Shown piece by piece: positions 25,873-35,230 of a DNA stretch of 64,000 nt. The position numbers were made by a program, and so were the translations under genes. Below the pieces are notes generated by a model that saw only the letters and a list, made by a program, of their open reading frames with translations, had not been told where the DNA came from and ran no database searches. The stretch is from Oceanisphaera sp. IT1-181 (GTDB taxonomy: Bacteria; Pseudomonadota; Gammaproteobacteria; Enterobacterales; Aeromonadaceae), in assembly GCF_033807535.1 (NCBI RefSeq), contig NZ_CP136856.1:2723001-2787000 (forward strand), in the 5' to 3' direction. The stretch's first letter is position 1. Every line of letters starts with the position of its first letter.

Positions 25873-28800
25873 TTAAACCAAATGCTGCAATAGCGCTCTT
25901 AGTTTCATGGGTTTTACCGGTTTGCTTAAGTAACTTAACTTCAATTGCTGCAGTCGCGCTTGCAGCTCGGGCTGGCGGTCGGCGCTGATCACCACCGTGG
26001 GCACAGTCCCATATTTCAGGTGTAATTGGCTGACCACATCAATGCCAGTTTCACCCTCGTCTAAGTGGTAATCCGATAAAATAATCTCCGGCATAAAGCC
26101 GTCTTGATAATGTTGTTCTGCGGCTTGGGCGGTAAGTGCTACGCGCACGTCACAGCCCCAATGGCCAAGCAGGCTCGCCATGGCGGTTAAGATATCCCCA
26201 TCGTTATCGATACAAAGTACCTTTAAGCCCACCAATTGGCTGTTATTCACATTAGGCGCATTACTTATTACGGCATTGTCCGCCAAAGAAGCTGACTTAC
26301 CGCGGCCCGCAACTGCTCTGGGCACGGTGACGCTAAATACCGAGCCTTTGCCCTCGATAGAGCGCACCGCCAAGCGGTGATCAAGCATCCGTGCCAAGCC
26401 TTGGGCGATGGCCAAACCTAGCCCTAAGCCTTGTTGATGTTGGCGTTGGCCGTGCTCTAAGCGCATAAACTCATCAAAGATTAAACGCTGTTTATCCTCG
26501 GCTATGCCAGGCCCATTATCCCAGACTTCTAAGCATAAGCTGTCGCCTTGATGGCGCGCGCCCAGCAATACTCGCCCGCCCGAATTATAGCGCAGCGCAT
26601 TGGTGAGAAAATTCTGCAAGATGCGGCGCAGTAACCGCGGATCACTGTGTACGCCCAACCGGCTGTTCACCACCGAAAACCGCCCACCATCTTGTTCAAC
26701 CAACACATCAAATTCGGCTTTAAGGGTGTCAAATAGCTCATCTAAGGCAAAGTCCACGGGCTTAGCGGTGAGCTTGCCGGACTCTAAACGCGACATATCT
26801 AATAAGTCGCCAATTAAGTCTTCTGCCGCCACCAAAGAGCGGTCGATATGCCCAGCTAAGCGGCGACTTTCATCATCAGGGGAAGTCTCTAACCAAGAAG
26901 AGGCAAACAACTTGGCAGCATTAAGTGGCTGCATCAGGTCATGACTCACGGCGGCTAGAAATCGGCTTTTAGACGCACTGAGTTTTTCCGCCTCAACCGT
27001 AGCGACCAATAACTGCTGATTCACGGTCGAGAGCTCTTGAGTGCGCTCCGCCACTCGTGCTTCCAGCTGCACATTGATATCTTTCAGTAATTGCTCTGCT
27101 TGGCGAAAGGTGGTGATGTCATTAAAGGTCATCACGAAACCGCCGCCCGGCATGGGATTGCCTTGCATCTCAATCACCCGGCCATCGGGGCGAGTGCGTG
27201 ATGACACATGGGGTGTGCCGGCCTGCATATGCCGCAGGCGGCGCGCCACATGATTAGCGACGGATCCAACGCCACACAGGCCGCGCTCGGCGTTAAAGCG
27301 AATAATATCGCTAATGGGTCGCCCCACTTGGATCAAATCCACCGGGTAACCAAATAGCTCGATGTAGCGCCGATTCCAAGCCACTAAATTAAGCCCTTTA
27401 TCGACCACAGAAATACCTTGGCCTATGTGCTCGATGGCGCCTTGTAATAAACCGCGGTTAAAGCGAAATACATCCCCCGCTTCATCGACTATGGTGGCCA
27501 GCTCATCCAACTCCATGGAGCGACCTTGCAAAGCCGAGGCCAGCACCAAGCGCGCGGACGAGGCACCAAACACGCCGGCCAATACCCGCTCGGTGTGGCG
27601 AATTAAGCTGGGGGGCGCTTGCATGCTGCCATCGAGCGTCCCTTGCTCACCCGCATAGCGAGAAAACGCACGACTCACCCGCGCAGCACCCACAAAGCGC
27701 GAGGCCAACTGCTCCAGCTCTTGTACCGATACTTTGGCCCGATACACGCCGCCGTGATCTTTCTGTTGGCGGCCCACAAACGCCGCGGCTTGCAAGCGCT
27801 CGCTGACCGTAGACATCGACCACCAAGAGCCCAGCACATAGGCGATTAAGTTAAACAATAAGCTTAAGAAGATGCCCCAGGTGACGGGGCTCATGTCCGC
27901 TACCGCGCCCCAGTTCGGCGGCGTTAATAGCCATAATAAAACGTTGCTGTTGGCATCACCGGCAAACAGCCCAGTTTCGGCCATTAAATTTAATAGCCAC
28001 ATCAACATGCCCAGACTTAAGCCCCAATAGGCGCCGCGCCGGTTGCCGCCGCGCCAAAATAAGCCCAACACCAAGGCCGGAATAAACTGGGCAATGGCGG
28101 CAAAGCTCAGATATCCAATGCGCGATAAACTGTCGATATCTCCTAGCCACAAAAATACCAGCCAAGCGGTAGCCATAATGGCGACAATGGCGGCGCGTCG
28201 CACCTTGAGTAATAACTGCGCTACATCATTAAAGTCTGCGCCCTGCATTTGGCGGCGACGCAAGATCATCGGCAGCACTAAGTCATTACTGACCATAATG
28301 GCGAGCGCGATAATAGAAATAATCATCATGCCGGTGGCCGCTGAGGCACCACCAATAAAGGCCAGTACCGCTAAACCCGGCTGGCCCTGCGCCAGCGGCA
28401 GGCTAATCACATAGGTGTCCGGTGAGGCCGCCATCGGCAGCCATTGTTGACCGGCCAGCGCCAGCGGCAGCACAAACAGCCCCATCAATAATAAGTACAC
28501 CGGAAATAACCGCCGCGCCCAATGCAAATCCGCAGGGCCGTGGCTTTCAACGACGGTCACGTGAAACTGGCGCGGCAGGCAGAGCACTGCACTCATGGAC
28601 AACAAGGTATACACGCCCATATCCAGCAGATTAGCGCCGCTGACCTGCGTAAAGCTGTTAATAAAGCGCTCGGTTACCATTACCCGTTCTTGATTGGGAT
28701 ACATGATGATCAGCCAGAGCGCGAAGCCGCCCACCATAATAAAGGCCACTAACTTAACCACTGACTCCACCGCAATCGCCACCATAACGCCGCGCTGGTG

Positions 28801-29352
28801 CTCGGTGGCATCAATATGACGGGTGCCAAACAGCAGAATAAACACACTGAATAATATGGTGACCATTAAGGCCACTTGGCTGGCATTTTGGCCATCAGCG
28901 CCCACCACGTCGGGCGCCACTAAATGCAGCCCCATCACGATGGCTTTGAGCTGTAAGGCGATATAAGGCAAAACGCCGACGATGGCGATCAGAGTAACGT
29001 ACACGGCTAAGCGTTGGGATTTGCCATAACGGGCGGCAATAAAGTCCGCAATCGAGGTAATGTGCTCACGCTTGGCCACATCAATCAGCCGGGCAATAAA
29101 AGGCCCAGCCAAGGTAAACATAATGATGGGGCCCAGATAAATCGAAAAGTAAGACCAATTATCGGTACTGGCCTGACCCACAGTGCCAAAAAAGCTCCAC
29201 GACGAGCAATACACCGCCAGCGACAAGCTATATAACAAGGGCCGCAGTCGGCCGCCTTGATGACCCACCTTGGCCTTGTCACCCAGCCAAGCGCAGAGAA
29301 ATAGCACCGCTAAATAAGCCAGTGCGATATTAATGACGGTCCAGCCCTGCAT
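25873..29352 (-). CDS. crbS: Hybrid sensor kinase CrbS-like, SSS transporter domain fused to histidine kinase and receiver
   Basis: An 1159-residue protein. Residues 1 to about 500 form a sodium:solute symporter domain with about 13 membrane segments. A linker follows (about 540-640, where a STAC domain is expected), then a PAS-like region (about 650-760), a coiled segment, a HisKA domain with phospho-acceptor His804 (SHDLMQPL), an HATPase domain (DNGPGIAEDKQ) and a C-terminal receiver with Asp1094 (LSDYHLDEG). This is the CrbS/MxtR arrangement and it sits beside its presumed partner crbR. Whether the symporter domain transports acetate or only senses it is not shown by the sequence. Confidence 0.9.
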   Translation of the reverse strand: MQGWTVINIALAYLAVLFLCAWLGDKAKVGHQGGRLRPLLYSLSLAVYCSSWSFFGTVGQASTDNWSYFSIYLGPIIMFTLAGPFIARLIDVAKREHITSIADFIAARYGKSQRLAVYVTLIAIVGVLPYIALQLKAIVMGLHLVAPDVVGADGQNASQVALMVTILFSVFILLFGTRHIDATEHQRGVMVAIAVESVVKLVAFIMVGGFALWLIIMYPNQERVMVTERFINSFTQVSGANLLDMGVYTLLSMSAVLCLPRQFHVTVVESHGPADLHWARRLFPVYLLLMGLFVLPLALAGQQWLPMAASPDTYVISLPLAQGQPGLAVLAFIGGASAATGMMIISIIALAIMVSNDLVLPMILRRRQMQGADFNDVAQLLLKVRRAAIVAIMATAWLVFLWLGDIDSLSRIGYLSFAAIAQFIPALVLGLFWRGGNRRGAYWGLSLGMLMWLLNLMAETGLFAGDANSNVLLWLLTPPNWGAVADMSPVTWGIFLSLLFNLIAYVLGSWWSMSTVSERLQAAAFVGRQQKDHGGVYRAKVSVQELEQLASRFVGAARVSRAFSRYAGEQGTLDGSMQAPPSLIRHTERVLAGVFGASSARLVLASALQGRSMELDELATIVDEAGDVFRFNRGLLQGAIEHIGQGISVVDKGLNLVAWNRRYIELFGYPVDLIQVGRPISDIIRFNAERGLCGVGSVANHVARRLRHMQAGTPHVSSRTRPDGRVIEMQGNPMPGGGFVMTFNDITTFRQAEQLLKDINVQLEARVAERTQELSTVNQQLLVATVEAEKLSASKSRFLAAVSHDLMQPLNAAKLFASSWLETSPDDESRRLAGHIDRSLVAAEDLIGDLLDMSRLESGKLTAKPVDFALDELFDTLKAEFDVLVEQDGGRFSVVNSRLGVHSDPRLLRRILQNFLTNALRYNSGGRVLLGARHQGDSLCLEVWDNGPGIAEDKQRLIFDEFMRLEHGQRQHQQGLGLGLAIAQGLARMLDHRLAVRSIEGKGSVFSVTVPRAVAGRGKSASLADNAVISNAPNVNNSQLVGLKVLCIDNDGDILTAMASLLGHWGCDVRVALTAQAAEQHYQDGFMPEIILSDYHLDEGETGIDVVSQLHLKYGTVPTVVISADRQPELQARLQQLKLSYLSKPVKPMKLRALLQHLV

Positions 29353-29393
29353 GAATGTTCCTTTATGAAGAGTGAGGCATAAAACATGCGCTT

Positions 29394-29466
29394 TACGTTT
29401 AACGCCTTACGTTCGTTTCTCGAAGACTTGGTTTAACGTATCGCGTACGGCTTATCGCGTACAGCT
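29394..29466. repeat. TACGCC/GGCGTA-type intergenic repeat (family D)
   Basis: TTTAACGCCTTACG and CGCGTACGG..CGCGTACAGC sequences between crbS and the MFS gene resemble those at 33250-33340 and 47968-48047. The right end runs into the 3' end of the MFS gene, whose last codons lie within it. Confidence 0.45.
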
Positions 29467-30621
29467 CGGCACTGCCATTAATGGCCTACGCAATAACCAA
29501 AACACCGGTAATACCAGCGCCGCCATTAACCAAAAAACCTGCCCCGCCAGCACAGGGTACAATTGACCCGATAACGCAAACAAGAGCGCCACCATCAAGC
29601 CCATAGCCAAGGCTGCATATAAGGCCTGCGCACTGGGTGCCACTTGGGGTGCTAAATCACAACTGATATAACGGATGGCGCCTAAATGACTCAAACAAAA
29701 ACTGCCCGCATGCAGCAGTTGCGCCACGATTAACCAGCCCAACTCTGTGGTTGCGCCCAGCATACTCCAGCGCACCAAGGCACACGCCGCACCTAAGGCT
29801 AATAGATGGCGAGCGCTCAAGCGTGCAAACCAGCGACGATTGAGCGCCAACACCACAATTTCAGCGAGTACGCCTAAGCCCCACAAATAGCCGATAGTAC
29901 TGGTGGCGTAACCTTGCTGCTGCCAATACAGGGCGCTAAAACCATAGTAAAAAGCATGACTGCCTTGTAGTAAGGCCACGATCAGTAAAAAGCGCTTTAT
30001 GCCGGGCCTACGCCACACCGCAAGCAAGCGCTCCCCTGCTGGCTCATCAGCAAGCGGCTGCGGCTTAGGTGTGACCGGCACTAAGCTCATTAAGCCTAAC
30101 CCCAGCAGCGCCAGCACTAATAAGTGCAGCACCCAATGCACACCAAAGCGCTCACTCACTTGACCGACCAAAATATTAGCCAAAATAAAGGCCACAGATC
30201 CCCACAGCCGAGCCTTGCCGTAATCTAGCTGCACTTGCACGATATAACGGCTGGCCAAGGTATCGTTTAGCGGGAGCAAGGTCGGATAAAAAAAGTTAAC
30301 CAACAGCATGAGTAATAGCAAAGCCAGCCCGCTTTGTGCCCCATAAAAGCCTAAAAATCCCAACATACTTAACCAAGCTAACAGGCGCAGCATAGGTAAT
30401 AATTGCGCAGCCGAGCGTACTTGGTTCATCACCAACAGATTACCCAAGGTACGTGCCAGCATACTTAGACCCAGCAAAAAACCTATCTGATGTGCCGACA
30501 CGCCCACACTGTCTAACCACAAAGACCAATACGGCAGGTAAATGCCGTAACTAAAATAAAAAAGAGCAAAAATAGCGGCCAGCCAAGTGGGTGGCGAGCA
30601 AGCTAAAGGGCGCAGCGTCAT
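29452..30621 (-). CDS. MFS transporter, HcaT-like (phenylpropionate permease family)
   Basis: A 389-residue protein with about 12 transmembrane segments. The N-terminus (FYFSYGIYLPYWSLWLDSVG, then IGFLLGLSMLARTLGNLL) and LDYGKARLWGSVAFI match the MFS_1_like/HcaT group, whose founding member imports 3-phenylpropionate in E. coli. The substrate here is uncertain because no aromatic catabolism gene is adjacent. The C-terminus (RRPLMAVPSCTR) may have been altered by the intergenic repeat it runs into. Confidence 0.82.
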   Translation of the reverse strand: MTLRPLACSPPTWLAAIFALFYFSYGIYLPYWSLWLDSVGVSAHQIGFLLGLSMLARTLGNLLVMNQVRSAAQLLPMLRLLAWLSMLGFLGFYGAQSGLALLLLMLLVNFFYPTLLPLNDTLASRYIVQVQLDYGKARLWGSVAFILANILVGQVSERFGVHWVLHLLVLALLGLGLMSLVPVTPKPQPLADEPAGERLLAVWRRPGIKRFLLIVALLQGSHAFYYGFSALYWQQQGYATSTIGYLWGLGVLAEIVVLALNRRWFARLSARHLLALGAACALVRWSMLGATTELGWLIVAQLLHAGSFCLSHLGAIRYISCDLAPQVAPSAQALYAALAMGLMVALLFALSGQLYPVLAGQVFWLMAALVLPVFWLLRRPLMAVPSCTR

Positions 30622-30727
30622 AATTTAACCCTAATAAATACGGCAATTGAAGATAAGGAGACCAAACTCGATTACCATTTGCAGTCATTGGTTGTTGTTG
30701 CTTAATCCATTTATTAATCGAGGTATT

Positions 30728-31765
30728 ATGCGCCTTTTATTTTGCAGGCTTTGCCCAGCACTGCTCTGCCTATTGATCATGGGCTGCCAAGTGAGTGAGC
30801 CATTATTATCACCAAGCCTTGAGCTATCACGAAATCTTGAGGCATCAAAAAAGCTTGAGCCAGCTTCAGCTCTCACCACGCTCTATGATTATCAACTATC
30901 TGACACTAACAAGCAGCCGCTAACGCCTGCCCAAGCCGCGGCACAATTAGCGGACTTTGATGTGATTATGGTGGGCGAATTACACGGTCATCAAGGCATT
31001 CATCGTTTTCAAGCAGACTTATTCGCTCATTTGCTTCAGCAACACCGCCCTTGGGTCTTGGCCATGGAGCAGTTTAGTCGCGATCATCAAGCAGAGTTAG
31101 ACAGGTATTTAGCCGGCGAGCTGGGCGAAGACGCCTTTATTAAACAAGCACAAGCTTGGCCCAGCTATAAAAGTGACTATCGCGCCCTGCTCACGCTGGC
31201 AAAAAATAACCGAGCGAAAAACGTGCCTGCAACCGTGATCGCCGCCAATGCGCCGCGAAGCATAGTGCGCTGCATCGGCAAATTTGGGCCTGAGTATTTA
31301 AAGACATTGCCTGCAAGCGATCGTGGCTGGGTAGCCGAGCAGCTGACCTTGAGTGATGATGATTATAAGGCGCGTTTTATGGCCAACCGCCATCATGGTC
31401 AAGCGCCGAGTGAACAGCAATTTGCCGCACAAACCAGCTGGGACGACACCATGGCCGAAAGCATTGCTGACTATTTAGCGCAACAGCCCAGCCACGGCGT
31501 TATGCTCACCGTCGGCCGTTTTCATATTGCCGAAGGGTTAGGCACGGTCGCGCGCCTGCAACAACGAAACCCTAAGCTTAAAATAGCGCTGATATATCCG
31601 GTCACGGCGGATGAAGCAGCGCCCGAGGCTCTCAGCGCACGTTCGGACGCACCGCCAATAATGTGGACAGTCAAGGTGGCTGCTCTGCCGCCCACGCGTC
31701 TTGAGGGCGAGCCACTGCCAGCCTTTAGCTTAGGCGAGCCGGATTGCCCCTTTATGAATAAATAA
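30728..31765 (+). CDS. ChaN family lipoprotein (haem/iron uptake related)
   Basis: A 345-residue protein with a lipoprotein signal (LLCLLIMGC) and a ChaN/DUF399 domain (VIMVGELHGHQGIHRFQ, LAMEQFSRDHQ, MLTVGRFHIAEGLGTVARLQ). The Campylobacter homologue ChaN binds haem in the outer membrane and its histidine residues are represented here. I use the ATG at 30728, preceded by CGAGG, rather than the upstream in-frame start at 30647, because it opens directly into the signal peptide. A MITE begins 23 bases after its stop. Confidence 0.85.
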   Translation: MRLLFCRLCPALLCLLIMGCQVSEPLLSPSLELSRNLEASKKLEPASALTTLYDYQLSDTNKQPLTPAQAAAQLADFDVIMVGELHGHQGIHRFQADLFAHLLQQHRPWVLAMEQFSRDHQAELDRYLAGELGEDAFIKQAQAWPSYKSDYRALLTLAKNNRAKNVPATVIAANAPRSIVRCIGKFGPEYLKTLPASDRGWVAEQLTLSDDDYKARFMANRHHGQAPSEQQFAAQTSWDDTMAESIADYLAQQPSHGVMLTVGRFHIAEGLGTVARLQQRNPKLKIALIYPVTADEAAPEALSARSDAPPIMWTVKVAALPPTRLEGEPLPAFSLGEPDCPFMNK

Positions 31766-31787
31766 AGGGTGAATAAGTAAAAGGGTA

Positions 31788-32077
31788 CCTGATTACCCAC
31801 AAAGTTCAGCCATGTTTCGATGAATTTAGCATCAATTAATTCAATAGGTTACAGATATGTACCGCCTCTTCGGTAGAGAACATGAGGCCCAGTTTGATAT
31901 TTTGACCTTGTAGGGGCCAATTTATTCGGCCCGGTTTGGTGTTTTGGTTTAAATCTAAACCTCAGTAACAGCCAGCAGAGCTGGCCTGCCGAAGTCCTCT
32001 TTATTAAAGAGACGGGGCAGCTACAAAGAACAAACCTAAATAGGGTGCATTATGGCTGAGGTTCATACGTAATCAGG
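31788..32077 (+). mobile_element. MITE copy 2 (290 bp), chimeric core
   Basis: It has the same termini as copies 1 and 3 (CCTGATTAC..CTCAGCCAT at the left and its near reverse complement at the right). The duplication AAAGGGTA flanks it at 31780-31787 and 32078-32085. Its core runs from GTAG at 31910 to CTAC at 32024, but the left arm carries the copy-3 sequence GCCAATTTATTCGGC while the right arm carries the copy-1 sequence (GAAGTCCTC..AAAGAGACGGGG), so the arms no longer pair. Confidence 0.88.
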
Positions 32078-32144
32078 AAAGGGTAAGGCGTTACCGAACA
32101 CTTTCATTTTGCCGATTACAGGTTTTATTTTCAGAGGAATACTC

Positions 32145-32477
32145 ATGCATGCTTACGGCTTATTGGCCATCGCCATAGTGGCAGAAGTGCTGGCTACCAC
32201 GGCCTTAAAAGCTTCCATGAGCTTTACCCGTTTAGGGCCCAGTATCATAGTGGTGGTTGGCTACGGTTTGGCTTTTTGGCTACTCACGCTGGTGATGCGC
32301 ACCGTACCGGTCGGGTTAGCCTATGCCATTTGGTCTGGCGCGGGCATCGTATTAGTTACGCTACTGGCAGCCTTTTTTTATCGCCAGTTACCCGATACCC
32401 CTGCACTGATCGGCATCAGCTTAATTATCGCCGGCGTCTTGGTTATCCAATTGTATTCCAATACGGGTGGTCATTAA
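32145..32477 (+). CDS. Small multidrug resistance (SMR) efflux protein, EmrE-like
   Basis: A 110-residue, four-helix protein of the same length as E. coli EmrE. The essential membrane-embedded Glu14 is present (AIVAEVLATTALK), as are WSGAGIVLVTLLA and the GxG region. The family exports cationic compounds in exchange for protons, as a dimer; some subgroups export guanidinium instead. The ATG at 32145 follows GAGGAA; an in-frame start at 32109 adds 12 residues and is less likely. The MITE upstream ends 67 bases before the start, so it may contribute to the promoter region. Confidence 0.9.
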   Translation: MHAYGLLAIAIVAEVLATTALKASMSFTRLGPSIIVVVGYGLAFWLLTLVMRTVPVGLAYAIWSGAGIVLVTLLAAFFYRQLPDTPALIGISLIIAGVLVIQLYSNTGGH

Positions 32478-32516
32478 GGTGGCCATTAGGCCGCAAATTA
32501 TATTTAAGGAAAAAAC

Positions 32517-33245
32517 ATGATCATCTGCGGCCATCGCGGCCTAGCCAGTGTGGCACCGGAAAATACCCTCGCTGGACTCATGGCTGCCCATGCAGCGGGT
32601 CTAGACTGGGTCGAGATCGACGTACAACTCAGCCAAGATAAACAAGTGGTGCTGTTTCATGACGAGCAGCTGTCTCGTTGCACCGATGGCCAAGGCACTT
32701 TGCGCCAGCATACCTGGCCCCAGCTTAAAACATTAGATGCGGGCCGCTGGTTTAACGATGATTTTGCCAATGAGCGCATGTGTTTATTAAGCGATTATTT
32801 AAGGCAAGCCTGCGAGCTCAATATTAAGGTTAACATTGAACTTAAGCTGTATCCCAAAGACTGCGTGCTTGAGTTATGCCAGCAAGTGAGCCAGGTGCTA
32901 GAGGCATTATTTAGCCAAGGTAGGATCACCGCCGATCAACTGCTGTTTTCCAGTTTTGAGCCCGCCGCTCTTAGTCAGATGCAACAACTGGTTCCTGAGG
33001 TGCCACGCGCCTTACTGGTAGAGCGCATTCCTGTTGATTGGTTGGCGCAATTACAGCAATTAGACTGCGAGGCTCTGCACTGCCAGCACAACGCATTAAT
33101 GCCAACCCTGGCCCTAGCCATTATCGACGCCGGCTATCGGGTGAGCTGCTATACGGTAAATAAACAAAGCCGCGCCAACCAACTGGCCAGCTTAGGTGTG
33201 CATATGATTTTTAGTGATAAGTCGTTGAAACAAGCGCCAAGCTAA
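32517..33245 (+). CDS. Glycerophosphodiester phosphodiesterase, UgpQ-like
   Basis: A 242-residue cytoplasmic enzyme of the GDPD family with the catalytic start HRGLASVAPENTLAG, the metal ligands in WVEIDVQLSQD, and the second His in VVLFHDEQLSRCTDG. It hydrolyses glycerophosphodiesters to glycerol-3-phosphate and an alcohol. No signal peptide is present, so it is UgpQ-like rather than GlpQ-like. AAGGAAAAAAC precedes the ATG, and the gene follows the SMR gene by 39 bases and may be co-transcribed. Confidence 0.9.
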   Translation: MIICGHRGLASVAPENTLAGLMAAHAAGLDWVEIDVQLSQDKQVVLFHDEQLSRCTDGQGTLRQHTWPQLKTLDAGRWFNDDFANERMCLLSDYLRQACELNIKVNIELKLYPKDCVLELCQQVSQVLEALFSQGRITADQLLFSSFEPAALSQMQQLVPEVPRALLVERIPVDWLAQLQQLDCEALHCQHNALMPTLALAIIDAGYRVSCYTVNKQSRANQLASLGVHMIFSDKSLKQAPS

Positions 33246-33249
33246 GAGA

Positions 33250-33340
33250 AAGCCGTACGTTTAACGCTGTACGCCTTACGTTAAAGATGAAACCTGTTTT
33301 AGTTTTTTCGTACAGCGGTCGGCGTAAAGCGTACAGCTGA
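33250..33340. repeat. Inverted TACGCC-type repeat (family D)
   Basis: GCTGTACGCCTTACG and, about 45 bases on, CGTAAAGCGTACAGC form imperfect inverted arms downstream of the phosphodiesterase gene. Compare 10731-10823. Confidence 0.5.
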
Positions 33341-33400
33341 TAATAACAGCGTCGAACACCTAGCATGGATGCAAGGGGAAAACGGGTTAATTTTGTGCAT

Positions 33401-33444
33401 CAGAACCTGCGGTGCAGGTTTTCGCGGTTAAAACACGCGACTAC
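33401..33444 (-). repeat. REP-like element (GTAG head, family B)
   Basis: On the minus strand GTAGTCGCGTGTTTTAACCG is followed by an AACCTGC..GCAGGTT hairpin. It matches 39473-39517 in the same orientation and 44782-44821 in the opposite one. Confidence 0.6.
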
Positions 33445-33635
33445 CGCAAAGCTACAGCTTTGCTGCAATATGCAGATAGTGACGTCGTTTACCTTTTATT
33501 TAGCTTGGTGCTCGGCGGCTTGGTGCTCAGCGCTTTAATTTATTGCCCTTTGCGCTTTTCTGTTATCATAACGCCAGTTTGCCTACCGGCAATGCCTCTC
33601 AGCCGTCCGCCAGGACCTTATTTGTTCGGAGTCTC

Positions 33636-34979
33636 ATGTCTTTTGCTTCCCTTGGCCTAAACGCCCAGCTTGTACAAGCGATTAATGAATGTGGTTATAC
33701 AGAACCAACCCCTATCCAAGCCCAAGCCATTCCATTAGTGCTTGCTGGGGGCGACTTGCTTGCGGGTGCACAAACCGGCACCGGTAAAACCGCAGGTTTT
33801 GGTCTGCCTATGCTGCAGCGTTTAAGCGAAACTAAAGCCAAGCCACTGGCCAATGGCCGTGCTCCAGTGCGCGCCTTGGTACTGACTCCAACCCGTGAGT
33901 TGGCCGCACAGGTAGAAGAAAATATTCGTGCCTATGCCAAGCATTCAGATTTAAGAACGTTGGCCATGTTTGGTGGCGTAAGCATTAATCCACAAATGAA
34001 AGCGCTGGGCGGCAAGATTGATATCGTCGTCGCCACCCCAGGCCGTTTGCTGGATCACGTATCGCAGCGCTCTATCGACTTATCCCGCATCGAAATGCTG
34101 GTGTTAGACGAAGCGGATCGCATGTTAGACATGGGTTTTATTCGCGATATTCAGCGCATTATCGCCAAGATGCCGGCTAAGCGTCAGAACTTATTGTTCT
34201 CTGCTACTTTTTCTAACGAAATCAAAAAGCTGGCCGAGACGTTGCTCACTAACCCTGAGCACATTGAAGTGGCTACCCGTAACGCCACCGCCGATACTAT
34301 CGCCCAGCGTTTTTATGGCGTAGACAAGAATAAAAAGCGTGCTCTGCTTAGCTACCTCATTGGCCATCATAACTGGCGCCAAGTACTGGTCTTTACCCGT
34401 ACCAAGCACGGTGCTAACCGCTTGGCTATGCAGCTGGATAAAGACGGTTTGCCGGCCATGGCCATTCATGGTGATAAGAGCCAAGGTGCCCGTACACGCG
34501 CACTGAGCCAGTTTAAAGAAGGCAAACTGCGGGTATTAGTGGCTACTGATATTGCTGCACGCGGCATTGATATCAGCGAATTGCCGCACGTGGTCAACTA
34601 CGAGTTGCCACATGTAGCCGAAGATTACGTACACCGCATTGGTCGTACTGGCCGTGCCGGTGTTAAAGGCGAAGCCGTGTCTTTGATTTCATTTGAAGAA
34701 AAGCCACTGCTAAAAGCCATTGAAAAAGTGATCAAGCAAACGGCCGAGCTGGAAATCATGGAAGGCTACGAGCCACTCCCAGACAGCGAGCAGCCACCGA
34801 TTGAAAAGCCCGCCCCTAATCGCGGTCGCGGTGGTGCAAGCGCAGGTGCAGGTCGCGGCGGTCAAGGTCGTGGTAATGCAGGCGGCGGTCGCGGTCAAGG
34901 TGCGAGTCGTGGTAACGCTGGCAACACCAGCAAGGCACCGCGCAGTGCCAAGCCACCGCGTCGTCACGATAATGGTTAA
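33636..34979 (+). CDS. rhlE: DEAD-box ATP-dependent RNA helicase RhlE
   Basis: A 447-residue helicase. Motifs in order: Q motif (TPIQAQAIP), Walker A AQTGTGKT, PTRELA, TPGRL, DEAD, SAT, then the second RecA-like domain with ATDIAARGID and HRIGRTGRAG. A C-terminal tail of about 70 residues is rich in Gly and Arg (RGRGGASAGAGRGGQGRGN), likely RNA-binding. RhlE acts in ribosome maturation and RNA turnover. I use the ATG at 33636 (MSFASLGLNAQL), preceded by CGGAG; a longer in-frame start at 33543 is unsupported. Confidence 0.94.
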   Translation: MSFASLGLNAQLVQAINECGYTEPTPIQAQAIPLVLAGGDLLAGAQTGTGKTAGFGLPMLQRLSETKAKPLANGRAPVRALVLTPTRELAAQVEENIRAYAKHSDLRTLAMFGGVSINPQMKALGGKIDIVVATPGRLLDHVSQRSIDLSRIEMLVLDEADRMLDMGFIRDIQRIIAKMPAKRQNLLFSATFSNEIKKLAETLLTNPEHIEVATRNATADTIAQRFYGVDKNKKRALLSYLIGHHNWRQVLVFTRTKHGANRLAMQLDKDGLPAMAIHGDKSQGARTRALSQFKEGKLRVLVATDIAARGIDISELPHVVNYELPHVAEDYVHRIGRTGRAGVKGEAVSLISFEEKPLLKAIEKVIKQTAELEIMEGYEPLPDSEQPPIEKPAPNRGRGGASAGAGRGGQGRGNAGGGRGQGASRGNAGNTSKAPRSAKPPRRHDNG

Positions 34980-35012
34980 CACATAGCGCCAGTCGCCAAG
35001 CTATATAAAAGC

Positions 35013-35047
35013 ATAAAAAAGCCGACCCATTGTGGTCGGCTTTTTTG
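35013..35047 (+). terminator. Intrinsic terminator after rhlE
   Basis: AAAAAAGCCGACC and GGTCGGCTTTTTT arms around ATTGT. Confidence 0.88.
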
Positions 35048-35075
35048 ATCCTTCACTTACAAAGACTGTGTTTTT

Positions 35076-35230
35076 GTAGGGGCCGCTTTGAGCGCGCCGG
35101 TGGTGCGCAGCAGCACGAAAAACGTCGAACACCAGCACGTGTACTGACGCAATTCGGATAAGTGATATTTGCGTATTTATTAACCTTCTAGTTTTGTTAC
35201 ACAAAACCGCCCGGCTGAAGCGGCCTCTAC
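35076..35230. repeat. Inverted pair of REP-like elements (REPIN/BIME layout) at the 3' end of benE
   Basis: GTAGGGGCCGCTTTGAGCG on the plus strand (35076-35117) faces a minus-strand copy reading GTAGAGGCCGCTTCAGCCGG (35191-35230). The right member's GTAG supplies the TAG stop codon of benE. Confidence 0.7.

Larger units (their letters stand above)
33246..33635. other. Long interval upstream of rhlE made of dispersed repeats
   Basis: The 390 bases hold a family D repeat (33250-33340), a REP-like element (33401-33444) and a smaller palindrome GCAAAGCTACAGCTTTGC next to it. The rhlE promoter presumably lies near 33500-33620. No gene seen. Confidence 0.5.

Noticed and set aside
34710..34982. Minus-strand threonine-rich frame opposite the end of rhlE
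   Set aside because: It is the complement of the Gly-Arg repeat tail of rhlE; no ribosome binding site or family match.
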